Of a stretch of DNA of 64,000 nucleotides, positions 1-12,000 are shown in pieces (position 1 is the stretch's first letter; each line of letters begins with the position of its first letter). Origin of the DNA: Ornithodoros turicata (Eukaryota; Arthropoda; Arachnida; Ixodida; Argasidae); contig NC_088201.1 in NCBI RefSeq assembly GCF_037126465.1, forward strand, positions 233,326,258 to 233,390,257, read 5' to 3'. Made by a program: the position numbers and the translations under genes. Under the pieces are notes generated by a model. It was not told the origin of the DNA. It saw only the letters and a list, made by a program, of their open reading frames with translations, and ran no database searches.

Positions 1-316
1 GCCAACGTAGCAATTTTCCAGCGACACAGAGTAAGAAACAGTTAGCGCATCTTTCTTCGTAAATTGTGCCCTATGTAAGGCGCAAGATTTTATATCACTC
101 GATGCATCACGGTTGACGGTTTGCTTCAAAGTATTTTCATGCATGCACACGAATTATGTACCTGGGACTCTTACAACAGCGCGTGAAATAACCGTCTCCA
201 CTCTGTAACATTCATTTACTCCCGTGCATTGACTCCCGAAAGGAACTATTTTTTTTGTAACAATGCATTTAATGCACAAAAAGAACAAAGGTACTTCTTT
301 TTTTTTTCTTACAGTG
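1..316 (+). mobile_element. Foldback/TIR element, family C, 5'-truncated by window edge
   Basis: The segment aligns by eye with 41990-42296 and 56262-56560, sharing the run of ATTTACTCCC-type motifs and the terminal TTCTTACAGTG. The left part lies outside the window. The family has short inverted ends of the form CACTCTAAGAAAAAAAGGAG and no coding capacity was recognised, so it behaves like a MITE. Confidence 0.7.
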
Positions 317-720
317 TGCATGGTGCGCGAGGCCTATGATTATTGCGTAGCTGCATCTATATTTCAGGAGTCTTTGAAACATATTTCTACGCTTCTGCTC
401 TATACGGTCAGGGTTGTCAAGCCACGTAAAGCACCGAATCTATCAAGAATGCCATGTTAAAAGAACGCTATGTTTAAACTAAGGCCATGTCGAACAGGAT
501 GCACAGAACGTGGCCGAGACATCCGCAGACATTGACATCGAATGCGCTCGAACGCTGCTCATTATTTCGAGGAAGTGGCAGCATATTTTAGGACTGCACA
601 TTCTCATGGATTGTATTGAGAGCTTATCGAAACAGCGGAAAACTTGCAGTCCGTGTTCTGAACGTCTACTCTATAGATCCTGCTTCGGAGGTCGTAGCTC
701 AAAATGGTGTCCCATTACTG

Positions 721-1481
721 CAGAGTTGTACGTAACGCGTTACTAGTAATTGTGTTACTAGTAATCAATTCCTTCTTTTAGTAATTTTTCAACGTCATCG
801 ATTAATTTTGTGAGCGAGTAATTTTCCAAGTAATCTGATTACAATTTTCAGTAATCAATTACTGAGTAATCGATTACTTTTTTTTAACCTCCTGTCAACT
901 ATTGCAACGCTTTTCAGCGACCCAATCTGTTCTTCTGTTCCACCACGAGTTCGACGGAAGCAATGACGCAGGGGTCACTGTGACGGCCGTCTCTAGTCCA
1001 CACGTGTTCCATGATAATCTCTTGCAACCTATTTTACTGTTGCTCCAGTAGGTCGACCTACTGGAGCAACAGTAAAATAGGTTACTGTATTGATACATTG
1101 TGCGGGCTGAACATAACAATAGTAACAAGACGAAGAGGATGTCTCCATGTTGTTTTAAATGTGCATCTAAATCTGTAATAAACGCGTGTACGTGTATTGT
1201 ATATGTCGCTTTCAAATGTATTTGTGATTTTCACTTATCATGCATGTTGGTGTCTCATATTAGAATTTGCAGCAAGACCTGCATGGTTGCATTCACTGCA
1301 GGCATATTGACTTTGCTATGGCCCACAATTTAAAAGTAACGGCAAATGTAACGCGTTACATTTTTAATCGGTAATTTATTACATTTTGAATGAAATAATT
1401 TGTAACGGTAAATAATTACTTTTCGCATAGTAGTAACAGTAATTGTAATAACTTTTTTCGAGTAATGTGTTCAATTGTGCG
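721..1481. mobile_element. hAT-like MITE inserted into family-L element
   Basis: A 761-bp AT-rich non-coding element beginning CAGAGTTGTACGTAACGCG. It is flanked by CATTACTG (713-720) and CATTAGTG (1482-1489), a 7/8 match that fits an 8-bp target duplication. Removing it restores continuity of the surrounding L copy (CATTAGTGGTTGC). Eight-bp duplications and CAG-type ends are hallmarks of the hAT superfamily. No transposase is encoded. Confidence 0.6.
1026..1083. repeat. Perfect 58-bp palindrome
   Basis: The sequence is its own reverse complement, centred on GTCGAC between 1054 and 1055, with no spacer. It sits inside the 721-1481 element. Confidence 0.95.
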
Positions 1482-1545
1482 CATTAGTGGTTGCTATCGA
1501 GGCCCCAAAAAGGAGGGTCTATATTAGGATCAGTACACGAGAAAT

Positions 1546-2440
1546 GAACTGCTGTGTTCGAGAGACACGGCTGCGGCCGCCTGGACCACAGGAATATAAG
1601 GCCTCGCAAGCGAGAAGCACTGTTGTATCCGATACAACAGAATGGTGTCGAGTTACTGATACTCATGACGTGATTTATACGTAAGAATATATCTAAAGCG
1701 TGCGGTGTTATGTACAAGTATCGGGGTGTACTTCAAAAGTCCGTTGAACTAGTGAGTTACCAGTCACTTATACATTCCGTTTTAAGCTACTGTGATTTAG
1801 TGGGGGGGCACTACAAGTTCCAGCAATCTAAAGAAGTCACAAATACTACACAAAAGGGCTGTTTGGGCTATTAAAGGTGCTTCTTAGTATGCCCGCACAG
1901 AACGACTTTTTCTCATAATGAGGGTTATTAATATGTTCGATTATCTGTTAACTAAAGTGCACATTACCGCAACACACCAGAATAATACTACATGGCTTAT
2001 GTTATGCAATTTACAAAAAAAGAAAAATCTCGCACGATGTTCAAGACAGAATAGCACATGGCAGATACCTTTTTTTATAGAACTGACTACAACAAACAGT
2101 CATTAACATACAGGATCACAATTATATTAAATAGGTTTATCTCACAAAATATTGACGCATATTGAATGACACCTGGCGAACATCGTAGCTGGTTTTTATG
2201 ACACCGGAACAGTAATAACGGTATGTTTCCTTATCGCAATCACTGACTTTGCAATACAGTGTGTATTATTACACAATACATTTCCTTTTCTCTTTTCTTA
2301 CACTGAACGTTGTTGAGTTTATTGGCCTTGATACCTTTGAATGATTCATGTGCTTGTATATACGCCTTCATGTTTTTCTGCTGTTCGTGTATAATGATTT
2401 TGTTATTGTGTATAGGCCCTCCGCCTCCGCCCTCCTCCTC
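1546..2440. other. AT-rich, no gene recognised
   Basis: Only short ORFs without recognisable motifs are present. I see no RNA gene or clear repeat boundary. Confidence 0.5.
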
Positions 2441-2451
2441 AAACGAAAGGT

Positions 2452-2477
2452 ATGATGATGATGATGATGATGATGGC
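2452..2477 (+). repeat. (ATG)n microsatellite
   Basis: About nine tandem GAT/ATG triplets. They create a poly-Asp or poly-Met stretch in short spurious ORFs. Confidence 0.95.
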
Positions 2478-2504
2478 GGTGATAAAACGAAGCAAAATAC
2501 CGGT

Positions 2505-2620
2505 GACAGTGGCACTGTCCTCGTCAGGACAAAAAAAAAGGACGTTTGGACTTTTCAGGACTTCAGGAGATTTTTGTCCTGACGAAGACAGTGCCAGAAG
2601 TCGAAACGTCGACCGTTCTT
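2505..2620 (+). mobile_element. Hammerhead-like inverted motif, Penelope-type
   Basis: 2579-2585 reads CTGACGA, followed by GAC...GTC (2587-2589/2600-2602) and GAAA (2603-2606). An inverted partial copy (GGCACTGTCCTCGTCAGGAC) lies upstream at about 2510-2530. This resembles hammerhead motifs carried by Penelope-like elements, but an extra unpaired A before stem II makes activity doubtful. It may be an element terminus or a relic. Confidence 0.4.
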
Positions 2621-2844
2621 TTATAATCTCTGCGTTAAATTAGCCAATAAATAAATTAGTTTTTGTTAACTTTCCAGTAATATGTCATCCACGTCTTATT
2701 ATTTTACTTGTATATATATTATATATATGAAATAAAGTAAGCGCTATGCTGTACCCGACACTTTCGCTGAAAGTAAAAACAAGTTGCATGACATCTACAA
2801 CATATAATTCTGGCTTACGTGAACGTTCCTCGGATAACAGAGAT

Positions 2845-3010
2845 TGAGGAGGAGGCAATTTTGCAACATAAAAGCCTAGAATATTTACCGTCCAGCTTAG
2901 ACATTTTCGTTGACTTTCAGCTGCATAGGTGGCGCTCAGTGTTTTCCTGTGCCATTCGAGTGTTCTTAGCTGTAACCGTGTCCGCACTCACATTGAAACG
3001 GCGTTCCACG
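2845..3010 (+). repeat. Dispersed repeat R, copy 1
   Basis: Similar to 41262-41380 (shared ACATAAAA, TAGAATATTTACCGT, TTTCGTTGACTTTC, TTAGCTGTAAC). No terminal structure was identified. Confidence 0.6.
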
Positions 3011-4430
3011 GAAACTCTGAAAGGGATTGATGTGTTGACCTCTTTTTAGCACAAGGTGCGACTTCTGTGGGCTGTCCTTGTCACTGTACGCAAACAGAAG
3101 AAAAAAAGTAGGGCGGGAGACCAAAGAATTACCATTTACCAATTACCATGTAATTACACCATGAATTTGTAACAAAAATAGCCTGATAGCGATAGAAAGA
3201 AGGTAAACGGAAAACTGCCGTGATCCGCAATTCGATATACAGCAAAATGCATCAATACGGCAACGGCTTTGCGTACAACATCGGCGAGAGGTCATGTAAG
3301 ACGGCGTGTGGGGCCGGCAGGCAGTGTGGCAACACTGTCATGTGGGTCATGCCAGCTCAAACGTCCCAGTGGCGTTTACGAGTAGTACTATAGCGAAGAA
3401 CTAGATTGTCTAGTGAAAATTTTAAGTTGTTTTGGTTGTTCTTATCTACCTGCTTTTCCTTTTTTGCTCTTTCCGTTTCCTTTCCTGTAGCTGCGCACCC
3501 TTCATTGCAGTAAAGTTTAGTTGAAGTAAGCGCCCGTGTGTGTCTTATGTTCCTGCCGTGGTTGTCGCTTTCGCGCTGTGTTTTTTCACGGTCTAGCAAT
3601 GAATTACAACTAGCCCAACAAAGCATTTTGTTGGACCTTCCATGCTTCAGTCGCATGTGGACCATTAAAATTTCTGATGGAGTCTTAATGAGTTTTTCGA
3701 TCGCGAACGAATTGTACATGGCGTTCGTCGCAAATGCAGCTCCTTTCGGAAACAGCGTTCGTGATCCGGCGGGAGAAACTCGTTCATCAACCAAGCTGGG
3801 AGTCAGGGGATGACCTCGGCTGCAGCTGGAAGAGGTGTGCGCCGTGGGCATTTTTTTCGGCGGCGGCGTAGAGCACGTTGAAGGCCCGGCAGCGGCGGCG
3901 TCACGCCGATGCTGTCAATCGGCGTGCGCCCCGTGGGCTGTCAATATGTTCTCTTCTCCAACGGGGACGCACGAACACCTCAGAGCGGGGGTATTTTCTC
4001 CATCATAGTCAATGCGACGGTGGCAGTATTTACTGTACCTTGCACCAAACAAGTGCGTCAGCACTGGATAGTATTATGAAAGAAAACCGAACACACAAAG
4101 GAACATTAGGAGAAGTAAGCACCTCAAGAAGGTCTTCGCCCAAGAACTTCAACTGGGCGCGTTAAGTGCGCGTTAAGCGCTGGAGAAAACAACATAGCTA
4201 GATAATCAGACCGATGAGCCATCCCTTTAATGGCAACTACCCGTAACAGTTATAGCGAGTGCTGATCGAATGTTCACAGGACGGCGACGCGTGAAAGCTC
4301 TGTCCACTGATCCAGTGGCTCTTTTTGGGAAACCATATAAATATGCGAACGTTAGCAAACGATATGACATAAGGCGCACCCACCACGCCATTGAACAGTA
4401 TTTTTGCAGAGGCTGTAGTTATCATGAATA
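3011..4430. other. Unique-looking sequence, no gene recognised
   Basis: Short ORFs on both strands lack recognisable motifs. A GC-rich patch at 3860-3950 contains clustered CGGCGG triplets. Confidence 0.4.
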
Positions 4431-4432
4431 AA

Positions 4433-4594
4433 TACTGTAAAATCATTTAATTTCGCAGCCCTAAATTTTCGCGAATCGAGTAGGGATATATTCGCAACAA
4501 CTAAATTTCGCGCACTCCACGAGTTCCTCGAATTTTCTCGATTCGCAAAATTCGCGAAAATTAAGGTCTCGCGAAATTAAAGGGTTTTACAGTA
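4433..4594. mobile_element. Short TIR element (MITE)
   Basis: Ends TACTGTAAAA/TTTTACAGTA with inner matching ATTTCGC/GCGAAAT, about 160 bp. It contains several TTCGCGAA-type palindromic motifs and is non-coding. The outer TA fits a mariner-type target duplication. Confidence 0.65.
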
Positions 4595-4689
4595 TAAACT
4601 TGTCCAGAACGAGTGGGTTGAGTCTGCCATGCTTCGCGCGCATTGTTGAAAACACCCTCTCTGACTGTGTGCTTTTCGCCGGCTCACAC

Positions 4690-5175
4690 AAAATGCACTA
4701 TTTGCTACGCACTTTTCGAGCGCTGAAAGAGCGACGGGCAATCCACCTGAGAGGACCAAGTGCTTTGGAACGATCGAGCTGATTGGTGTAGGCGCTAATC
4801 TCTTGGTCAGATAGACCGCTTTCCAACACAGATAAGGCGAAAGTCGTGTCATTTCTGCGCTCGGAAATGGCGTACTTCTTGTTTCGGCTCATTTGCATAG
4901 TGACATTCAGCGTCGGATATTTCAACACACGTGCGCGTTTAAGAATTTCTTAAACATGGAATGGCTTTCAATGATGAGTATCTTCCGTTCTGCTATCCCG
5001 TTTTTACGCGAAATTCCTTAAATAATAAATTAATGAATTTGAGGTAATTAATGATCTCATAGTTACATACTTTCTTCGAGATAATATTCGCATGACCAAC
5101 TCGCATGTATTTCGTCCCGCTATTTTTTAAACAAAAATTCTGTGACGAATACAAAACAAAACACCCTGTATATGG
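4690..5175 (-). mobile_element. Dispersed repeat P, copy 1 (probable DNA element)
   Basis: Resembles 18718-18972: AATGGCTTT, and minus-frame similarity around LKY...QxSRN. It ends near ACACCCTGTATA, a terminus style seen in DNA transposons. No intact ORF. Confidence 0.35.
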
Positions 5176-5424
5176 ATAATGGCCAGTGCTATGGTGTTGG
5201 TGGATGACCGGCAAACAACCTGCAAGAATTGAATGACAAGTTTTCCTGGAGTTGTGGGCCTCCAGGGTCGACTATGGAACGAAACTCTAAAGCATAAACA
5301 TCATATCAGGAGATGAAATTGTCACTGCTAAAAACACCACAAATGAAGCCTGGAAGATGAAAGAAAAACAAACAAAATATTAGGCATGGGAGATATTCGT
5401 TTATAGAAAGTGGATCAAAATGGG

Positions 5425-5560
5425 CACATTACACAGCCGCGCCGATTTTTCAACATCGGCGGCGGCGCGCCGACAGTTTTCGTACGGCGGCGACGGCGGG
5501 GCCCCGGACCTCCGGCGGCGGCGCTTCGGCGCGGCGGCGCACACCTCTAGCTGGAACCCG
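5425..5560. other. GC- and CpG-dense patch
   Basis: Dense CGG/GCG runs contrast with an AT-rich surround. Partial self-complementarity suggests a repeat-derived hairpin rather than a promoter. No adjacent gene is visible. Confidence 0.4.
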
Positions 5561-6041
5561 CGAACAACTTCTCCGAGCGTGTTGCCAGCGCGACCGACAC
5601 GGCGTCAGGCAGAGGTAGTGCGTGCACTGCGGACGCAAACCTGCTCGGAGTTGTGGGTGAGAGAAAAATGCATGTTTCAACACCTCGTAGTTTTCGTAAA
5701 CTCGAATTTTGAACATCGCGGTTCACGCCGACGCTGGAACACCTAGCGTCAAACCAAGAAAACGTACGCATATATAGAAAACTCTCATCTGGTCATCCCA
5801 CAGGGATGACGTCAATCGCCCATGCAATCAGCGCGCAGAATGCCGTCACATGATCGAGCACTACAACAGCAACTTTCACCAAGAACCAACATTTTTACAC
5901 CGATATACTGTTGTCACAATGTCTGGAAATAAAAAGTATGTATATACTTCGAAACCTGCGACCTGTTTTATAACTGCGATAATCCAATTAGCGACTTCCG
6001 TGGAAAGAAGAACTAGCTACGAGGCTACGACTCAACGACTC

Positions 6042-9000
6042 AGTTTTTCATTCGAATGGCGTCCCATGGTTAGAGTAATTCTGTGCTGCATTGTCACTGG
6101 GGATGACACTTGGTTTGTATAAAATCAAGTTAGTTCTCGTGTGAGTGTCTGGTGCCGTCTAGTTGTGTGTTCCCTGTCTGCGTCATTTTCATCAGACTCA
6201 ACGAAATGTTACTACTCTATCAAAATTGCTTGGTCCCTGGCGACAGTTTTTCATTCGAATGGTGTTCCATGGTTAGAGTAATTCTGTGCTGGATTGTCAC
6301 TTGGAATGACACTTGGTTTGTATAAAATCAAGTTAGTTCTCGTGTGAGTGTCTGGTGTCGTCTAGTTGTGTGTTCCCTGTCTGTGTCATTTTCATCAGAA
6401 TCAACGAAATGTTACTACTCTATCAAAATTGCTTGGTCCCTGGCCACAGTGTTTCGTTCGAATGGTGTTCCATGGTTAGAGTAATTCTGTGCTGGATTGT
6501 CACTTGGAATGACATTTGTTTTGTATTAAATGAAGTTAGTTCTCGTGTGAGTGTCTGGTGTCGTCTAGTTGTGTGTTCCCTGTCTGTGTCATTTTTCATC
6601 AGACTCAACGAAATGTTACTACTCTAACAAAATTGCTTGGTCCCTGGCCACAGTTTTTCATTTGAATGGTGTTCCGTGGCTAGAGTAATTATGTGCTGGA
6701 TTGTCACTTGGAATGACACTTGGTTTTTATAAAATCAAGTTAGTTCTCGTGTGAGTGTCTGGTGTCGTCTAGTTGTGTGTTCCCTGTCTGTGTCATTTTC
6801 ATCAGACTCAACGAAATGTTACTACTCCATCAAAATTGCTTGGTCCCTGGCCACAGTTTTTCATTCGAATGGTGTTCCATGGTTAGAGTAATTCTGTGCT
6901 GGATTGTCACTTGGAATGACACTTGATTTGTATAAAATCAAGTTAGTTCTCGTGTTAGTGTCTAATGTCGTCTACTTGTGTGTTCCCTGTCTGTGTCATT
7001 TTCATCAGACTCAACGAAATGTTACTACTCTATCAAAATTGCTTGGTCCCTGGCCACAGTTTTTCATTCGAATGGTGTTCCATGGTTAGAGTAATTCTAT
7101 GATGGATTGTCAGTTAGAATGACACTTGATTTGTATAAAATCAAGTTAGTTCTCGTGTGAGTGTCTGGTGTCGTCTACTTGTGTATTCCCTGTCTGTGTC
7201 ATTTTCATCAGACTCAACGAAATGTTACTACTCTATCAAAATTGCTTGGTCCCTGGCCACAGTTTTTCATTCGAATGGTGTTCCATGGTTAGAGTAATTC
7301 TGTGCTTGATTGTCACTTGGAATGACACTTGGTTTGTATAAAATCAAGTTAGTTCTCGTGTGAGTGTCTGGTGTCGTCTAGTTGTGTGTTCCCTGTCTGT
7401 CATTTTCATCAGACTCAACGAAATGTTACTACTCTATCAAAATTCCTTGGTCCCTGGCCACAGTTTTTCATTCGAATGGTGTTCCATGGTTAGAGTAATT
7501 CTGTGCTGGATTGCCACTTGGACTGACACTTGGTTTGTATAAAATCAAGTTAGTTCTCATGTGAGTGTCTGGTGTCGTCTAGTTGTGTGTTCCCTGTCTG
7601 TGTCATTTTCATCAGACTCAACCAAATGTTACTACTCTATCAAAATTGCTTGGTCCCTGGCCACAGTTTTTCATTCAAATAGTGTTCCATGGTTAGAGTA
7701 ATTCTGTGCTGGATTGTCACTTGAAATGACACTTGGTTTGTATAAATCAAGTTAGTTCTCGTGTGAGTGTCTGGTGTCGTCTAGTTGTGTGTTCCCTGTC
7801 TGTGTCATTTTCATCAGACTCAACGAAATGTTACTACTCTATCAAAATTGCTTGGTCCCTGGCCACAGTTTTTCATTCGAATGGTGTTCTATGGTTAGAG
7901 TAATTCTGTGCTGGATTGTCACTTGGAATGGCACTTGGTTTGTATAAAATCAAGTTAGTTGTGGTGTGAGTGTCTGGTGTCGTCTAGTGGTGTGTTCCCT
8001 GTCTGTGTCATTTTCATCAGACTCAACGAAATGTTACTACTCTATCAAAATTGCTTTGTCCCTGGCTACACTTTTTCATTCGAATGGTGTTCCATGGTTA
8101 GAGTAATTCTGTGCTGGATTGTCACTTGGAATGACACTTGGTTTGTATAAAATCAAGTTAGTTCTGGTGTGAGTGTCTGGTGTCGTCTAGTTGTGTGTTC
8201 CCTGTCTGTGTCATTTTCATCAGACTCAACGAAATGTTACTACTCTATCAAAATTGCTTGGTCCTTGGCCACAGTTTTTCATTCGAATCGTGTTCCATGG
8301 TTAGAGCAAGTTCTGTGCTGGATTGTCACTTGGAATGACACTTGGTTTGTATAAAATCAAGATAGTTCTGGTGTGAGTGTCTGGTGTCGTCTAGTTGTGT
8401 GTTCCCTGTCTGTGTCATTTTCATCAGACTCAACGAAATGTTACTACTCTATCAAAATTGCTTGTTCCTTGGCCACTGCTTTTCATTCGAATGGTGTTCC
8501 ATGGTTAGAGAAAGTTCTGTGCTGAATTGTCACTTGGAATGACACTTGGTTTGTATAAAATCAAGTTAGTTCTGGTGTGAGTGTCTGGTGTCGTCTAGTT
8601 GTGTGTTCCCTGTCTGTGTCATTTTCATCAGACTCAACGAAATGTTACTACTCTATCAAAATTGCTTTGTCCCTGGCTACACTTTTTCATTCGAATGGTG
8701 TTCCATGGTTAGAGTAATTCTGTGCTGGATTGTCACTTGGAATGACACTTGGTTTGTATAAAATCAAGTTAGTTCTGGTGTGAGTGTCTGGTGTCGTCTA
8801 GTTGTGTGTTCCCTGTCTGTGTCATTTTCATCAGACTCAACGAAATGTTACTACTCTATCAAAATTGCTTGGTCCTTGGCCACAGTTTTTCATTCGAATG
8901 GTGTTCCATGGTTAGAGCAAGTACTGTGCTGGATTGTCACTTGGAATGACACTTGGTTTGTATAAAATCAAGTTAGTTCTGGTGTGAGTGTCTGGTGTCG

Positions 9001-12000
9001 TCTAGTTGTGTGTTCCCTGCCTGTGTCATTTTCATCAGACTCAACGAAATGTTACTACTCTATCAGAATTGCTTGGTCCTTGGCCACAGTTTTTCATTCG
9101 AATGGTGTTCCATGGTTAGAGCAAGTTCTGTGCTGGATTGTCACTTGGGATGACACTTGGTTTGTATAAAATCAAGTTAGTTCTGGTGTGAGTGTCTGGT
9201 GTCGTCTAGTTGTGTGTTCCCTGTCTGTGTCATTTTCATCAGACTCAACGAAATGTTACTACTCTATCAAAATTGCTTGGTCCTTGGCCACAGTTTTTCA
9301 TTCGAATGGTGTTCCATGGTTAGAGCAAGTACTGTGCTGGATTGTCACTTGGAATGACACTTGGTTTGTATAAAATCAAGTTAGTTCTGGTGTGAGTGTC
9401 TGGTGTCGTCTAGTTGTGTGTTCCCTGTCTGTGTCATTTTCATCAGACTCAACGAAATGTTACTACTCTATCAAAATTGCTTGGTCCTTGGCCACAGTTT
9501 TTCATTCGAATGGTGTTCCATGGTTAGAGCAAGTTCTGTGCTGGATTGTCACTTGGAATGACACTTGGTTTGTATAAAATCAAGTTAGTTCTGGTGTGAG
9601 TGTCTGGTGTCGTCTAGTTGTGTGTTCCCTGTCTGTGTCATTTTCATCAGACTCAACGAAATGTTACTACTCTATCAAAATTGCTTGGTCCCTGGCCACA
9701 GTTTTTCATTCGAATGGTGTTCCATGGTTAGAGTAATTCTGTGCTGGATTGTCACTTGGAATGACACTTGGTTTGAATAAATTCAAGTTAGTTCTCGTGT
9801 GAGTGTCTGGTGTCGTCTAGTTGTGTGTTCCCTGCCTGTGTCATTTTCATCAGACTCAACGAAATGTTACTACTCTATCAAAATTGCTTGGTCCTTGGCC
9901 ACAGTTTTTCATTCGAATGGTGTTCCATGGTTAGAGCAAGTTCTGTGCTGGATTGTCACTTGGAATGACACTTGGTTTGTATAAAATCAACTTAGTTCTG
10001 GTGTGAGTGTCTGGTGTCGTCTAGTTGTGTGTTTCCTGTCTGTGTCATTTTCATCAGACTCAACGAAATGTTACTACTCTATCAAAATTGCTTGGTCCTT
10101 GGCCACAGTTTTTCATTCGAATGGTGTTCCATGGTTAGAGCAAGTTCTGTGCTGGATTGTCACTTGGAATGACACTTGGTTTGTATAAAATCAACTTAGT
10201 TCTGGTGTGAGTGTCTGGTGTCGTCTAGTTGTGTGTTCCCTGTCTGTGTCATTTTCATCAGACTCAACGAAATGTTACTACTCTATCAAAATTGCTTGGT
10301 CCTTGGCCACAGTTTTCCATTCGAATGGTGTTCCATGGTTAGAGCAAGTTCTGTGCTGGATTGTCACTTGGAATGACACTTGGTTTGTATAAAATCAAGT
10401 TAGTTCTGGTGTGAGTGTCTGGTGTCGTCTAGTTGTGTGTTCCCTGTCTGTGTCATTTTCATCAGACTCAAATAAATATTACTACTCTATCAAAATTGCT
10501 TGGTCCCTGGCCACAGTTTTCCATTCGAATGGTGTTCCATGGTTAGAGTAATTCTGTGCTGGATTGTCACTTGGAATGACACTTGGTTTGTATAAATTCA
10601 AGTTAGTTCTCGTGTGAGTGTCTGGTGTCGTCTAGTTGTGTGTTCCCTGCCTGTGTCATTTTCATCAGACTCAACGAAATGTTACTACACTATCAAAATT
10701 GCTTGGTCCTTGGCCACAGTTTTTCATTCGAATGGTGTTCCATGGTTAGAGCAAGTTCTGTGCTGGATTGTCACTTGGAATGACACTTGGTTTGTATAAA
10801 ATCAACTTAGTTCTGGTGTGAGTGTCTGGTGTCGTCTAGTTGTGTGTTCCCTGTCTGTGTCATTTTCATCAGACTCAACGAAATGTTACTACTCTATCAA
10901 AATTGCTTGGTCCTTGGCCACAGTTTTTCATTCGAATGGTGTTCCATGGTTAGAGCAAGTTCTGTGCTGGATTGTCACTTGGAATGACACTTGGTTTGTA
11001 TAAAATCAACTTAGTTCTGGTGTGAGTGTCTGGTGTCGTCTAGTTGTGTGTTCCCTGTCTGTGTCATTTTCATCAGACTCAACGAAATGTTACTACTCTA
11101 TCAAAATTGCTTGGTCCTTGGCCACAGTTTTCCATTCGAATGGTGTTCCATGGTTAGAGCAAGTTCTGTGCTGGATTGTCACTTGGAATGACACTTGGTT
11201 TGTATAAAATCAAGTTAGTTCTGGTGTGAGTGTCTGGTGTCGTCTAGTTGTGTGTTCCCTGTCTGTGTCATTTTCATCAGACTCAACGAAATGTTACTAC
11301 TCTATCAAAATTGCTTGGTCCTTGGCCACAGTTTTTCATTCGAATGGTGTTCCATGGTTAGAGCAAGTTCTGTGCTGGATTGTCACTTGGAATGACACTT
11401 GGTTTGTATAAAATCAAGTTAGTTCTGGTGTGAGTGTCTGGTGTCGTCTGGTTTTGTGCTCCCTGTCTGTGTCATTTTCATCAGACTCAAATAAATATTA
11501 CTACTCTATCAAAATTGCTTGGTCCCTGGCCACAGTTTTCCATTCGAATGGTGTTCCATGGTTAGACCAAGTTCTGTGCTGGATTGTCACTTGGAATGAC
11601 ACTTGGTTTGTATAAAATCAAGTTAGTTCTGGTGTGAGTGTCTGGTGTCGTCTAGTTGTGTGTTCCCTGTCTGTGTCATTTTCATCAGACTCAAATAAAT
11701 ATTACTACTCTATCAAAATTGCTTGGTCCCTGGCCACAGTTTTCCATTCGAATGGTGTTCCATGGTTAGACCAAGTTCTGTGCTGGATTGTCACTTGGAA
11801 TGACACTTGCTTTGTATAAAATCAAGTTAGTTCTGGTGTGAGTGTCTGGTGTCGTCTAGTTGTGTGTTCCCTGTCTGTGTCATTTTCATCAGACTCAAAT
11901 AAATATTACTACTCTATCAAAATTGCTTGGTCCCTGGCCACAGTTTTCCATTCGAATGGTGTTCCATGGTTAGAGTAATTCTGTGCTGGATTGTCACTTG

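Larger units (their letters stand above)
485..1545 (+). mobile_element. TIR element, family L, interrupted copy
   Basis: 485-720 plus 1482-1545 match the reverse complement of the complete family-L foldback at 40200-40583 (shared ATCCGCAG, ATTATTTCGAGGAAG, GTTGCTATCGAGGCCCC). The copy is split by the hAT-like element at 721-1481. A third copy lies at 60737-61000. One frame encodes a repeated peptide-like stretch (SRK..I.GL.IL...IESLSKQ), but all copies are broken and I infer no protein. Confidence 0.6.
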
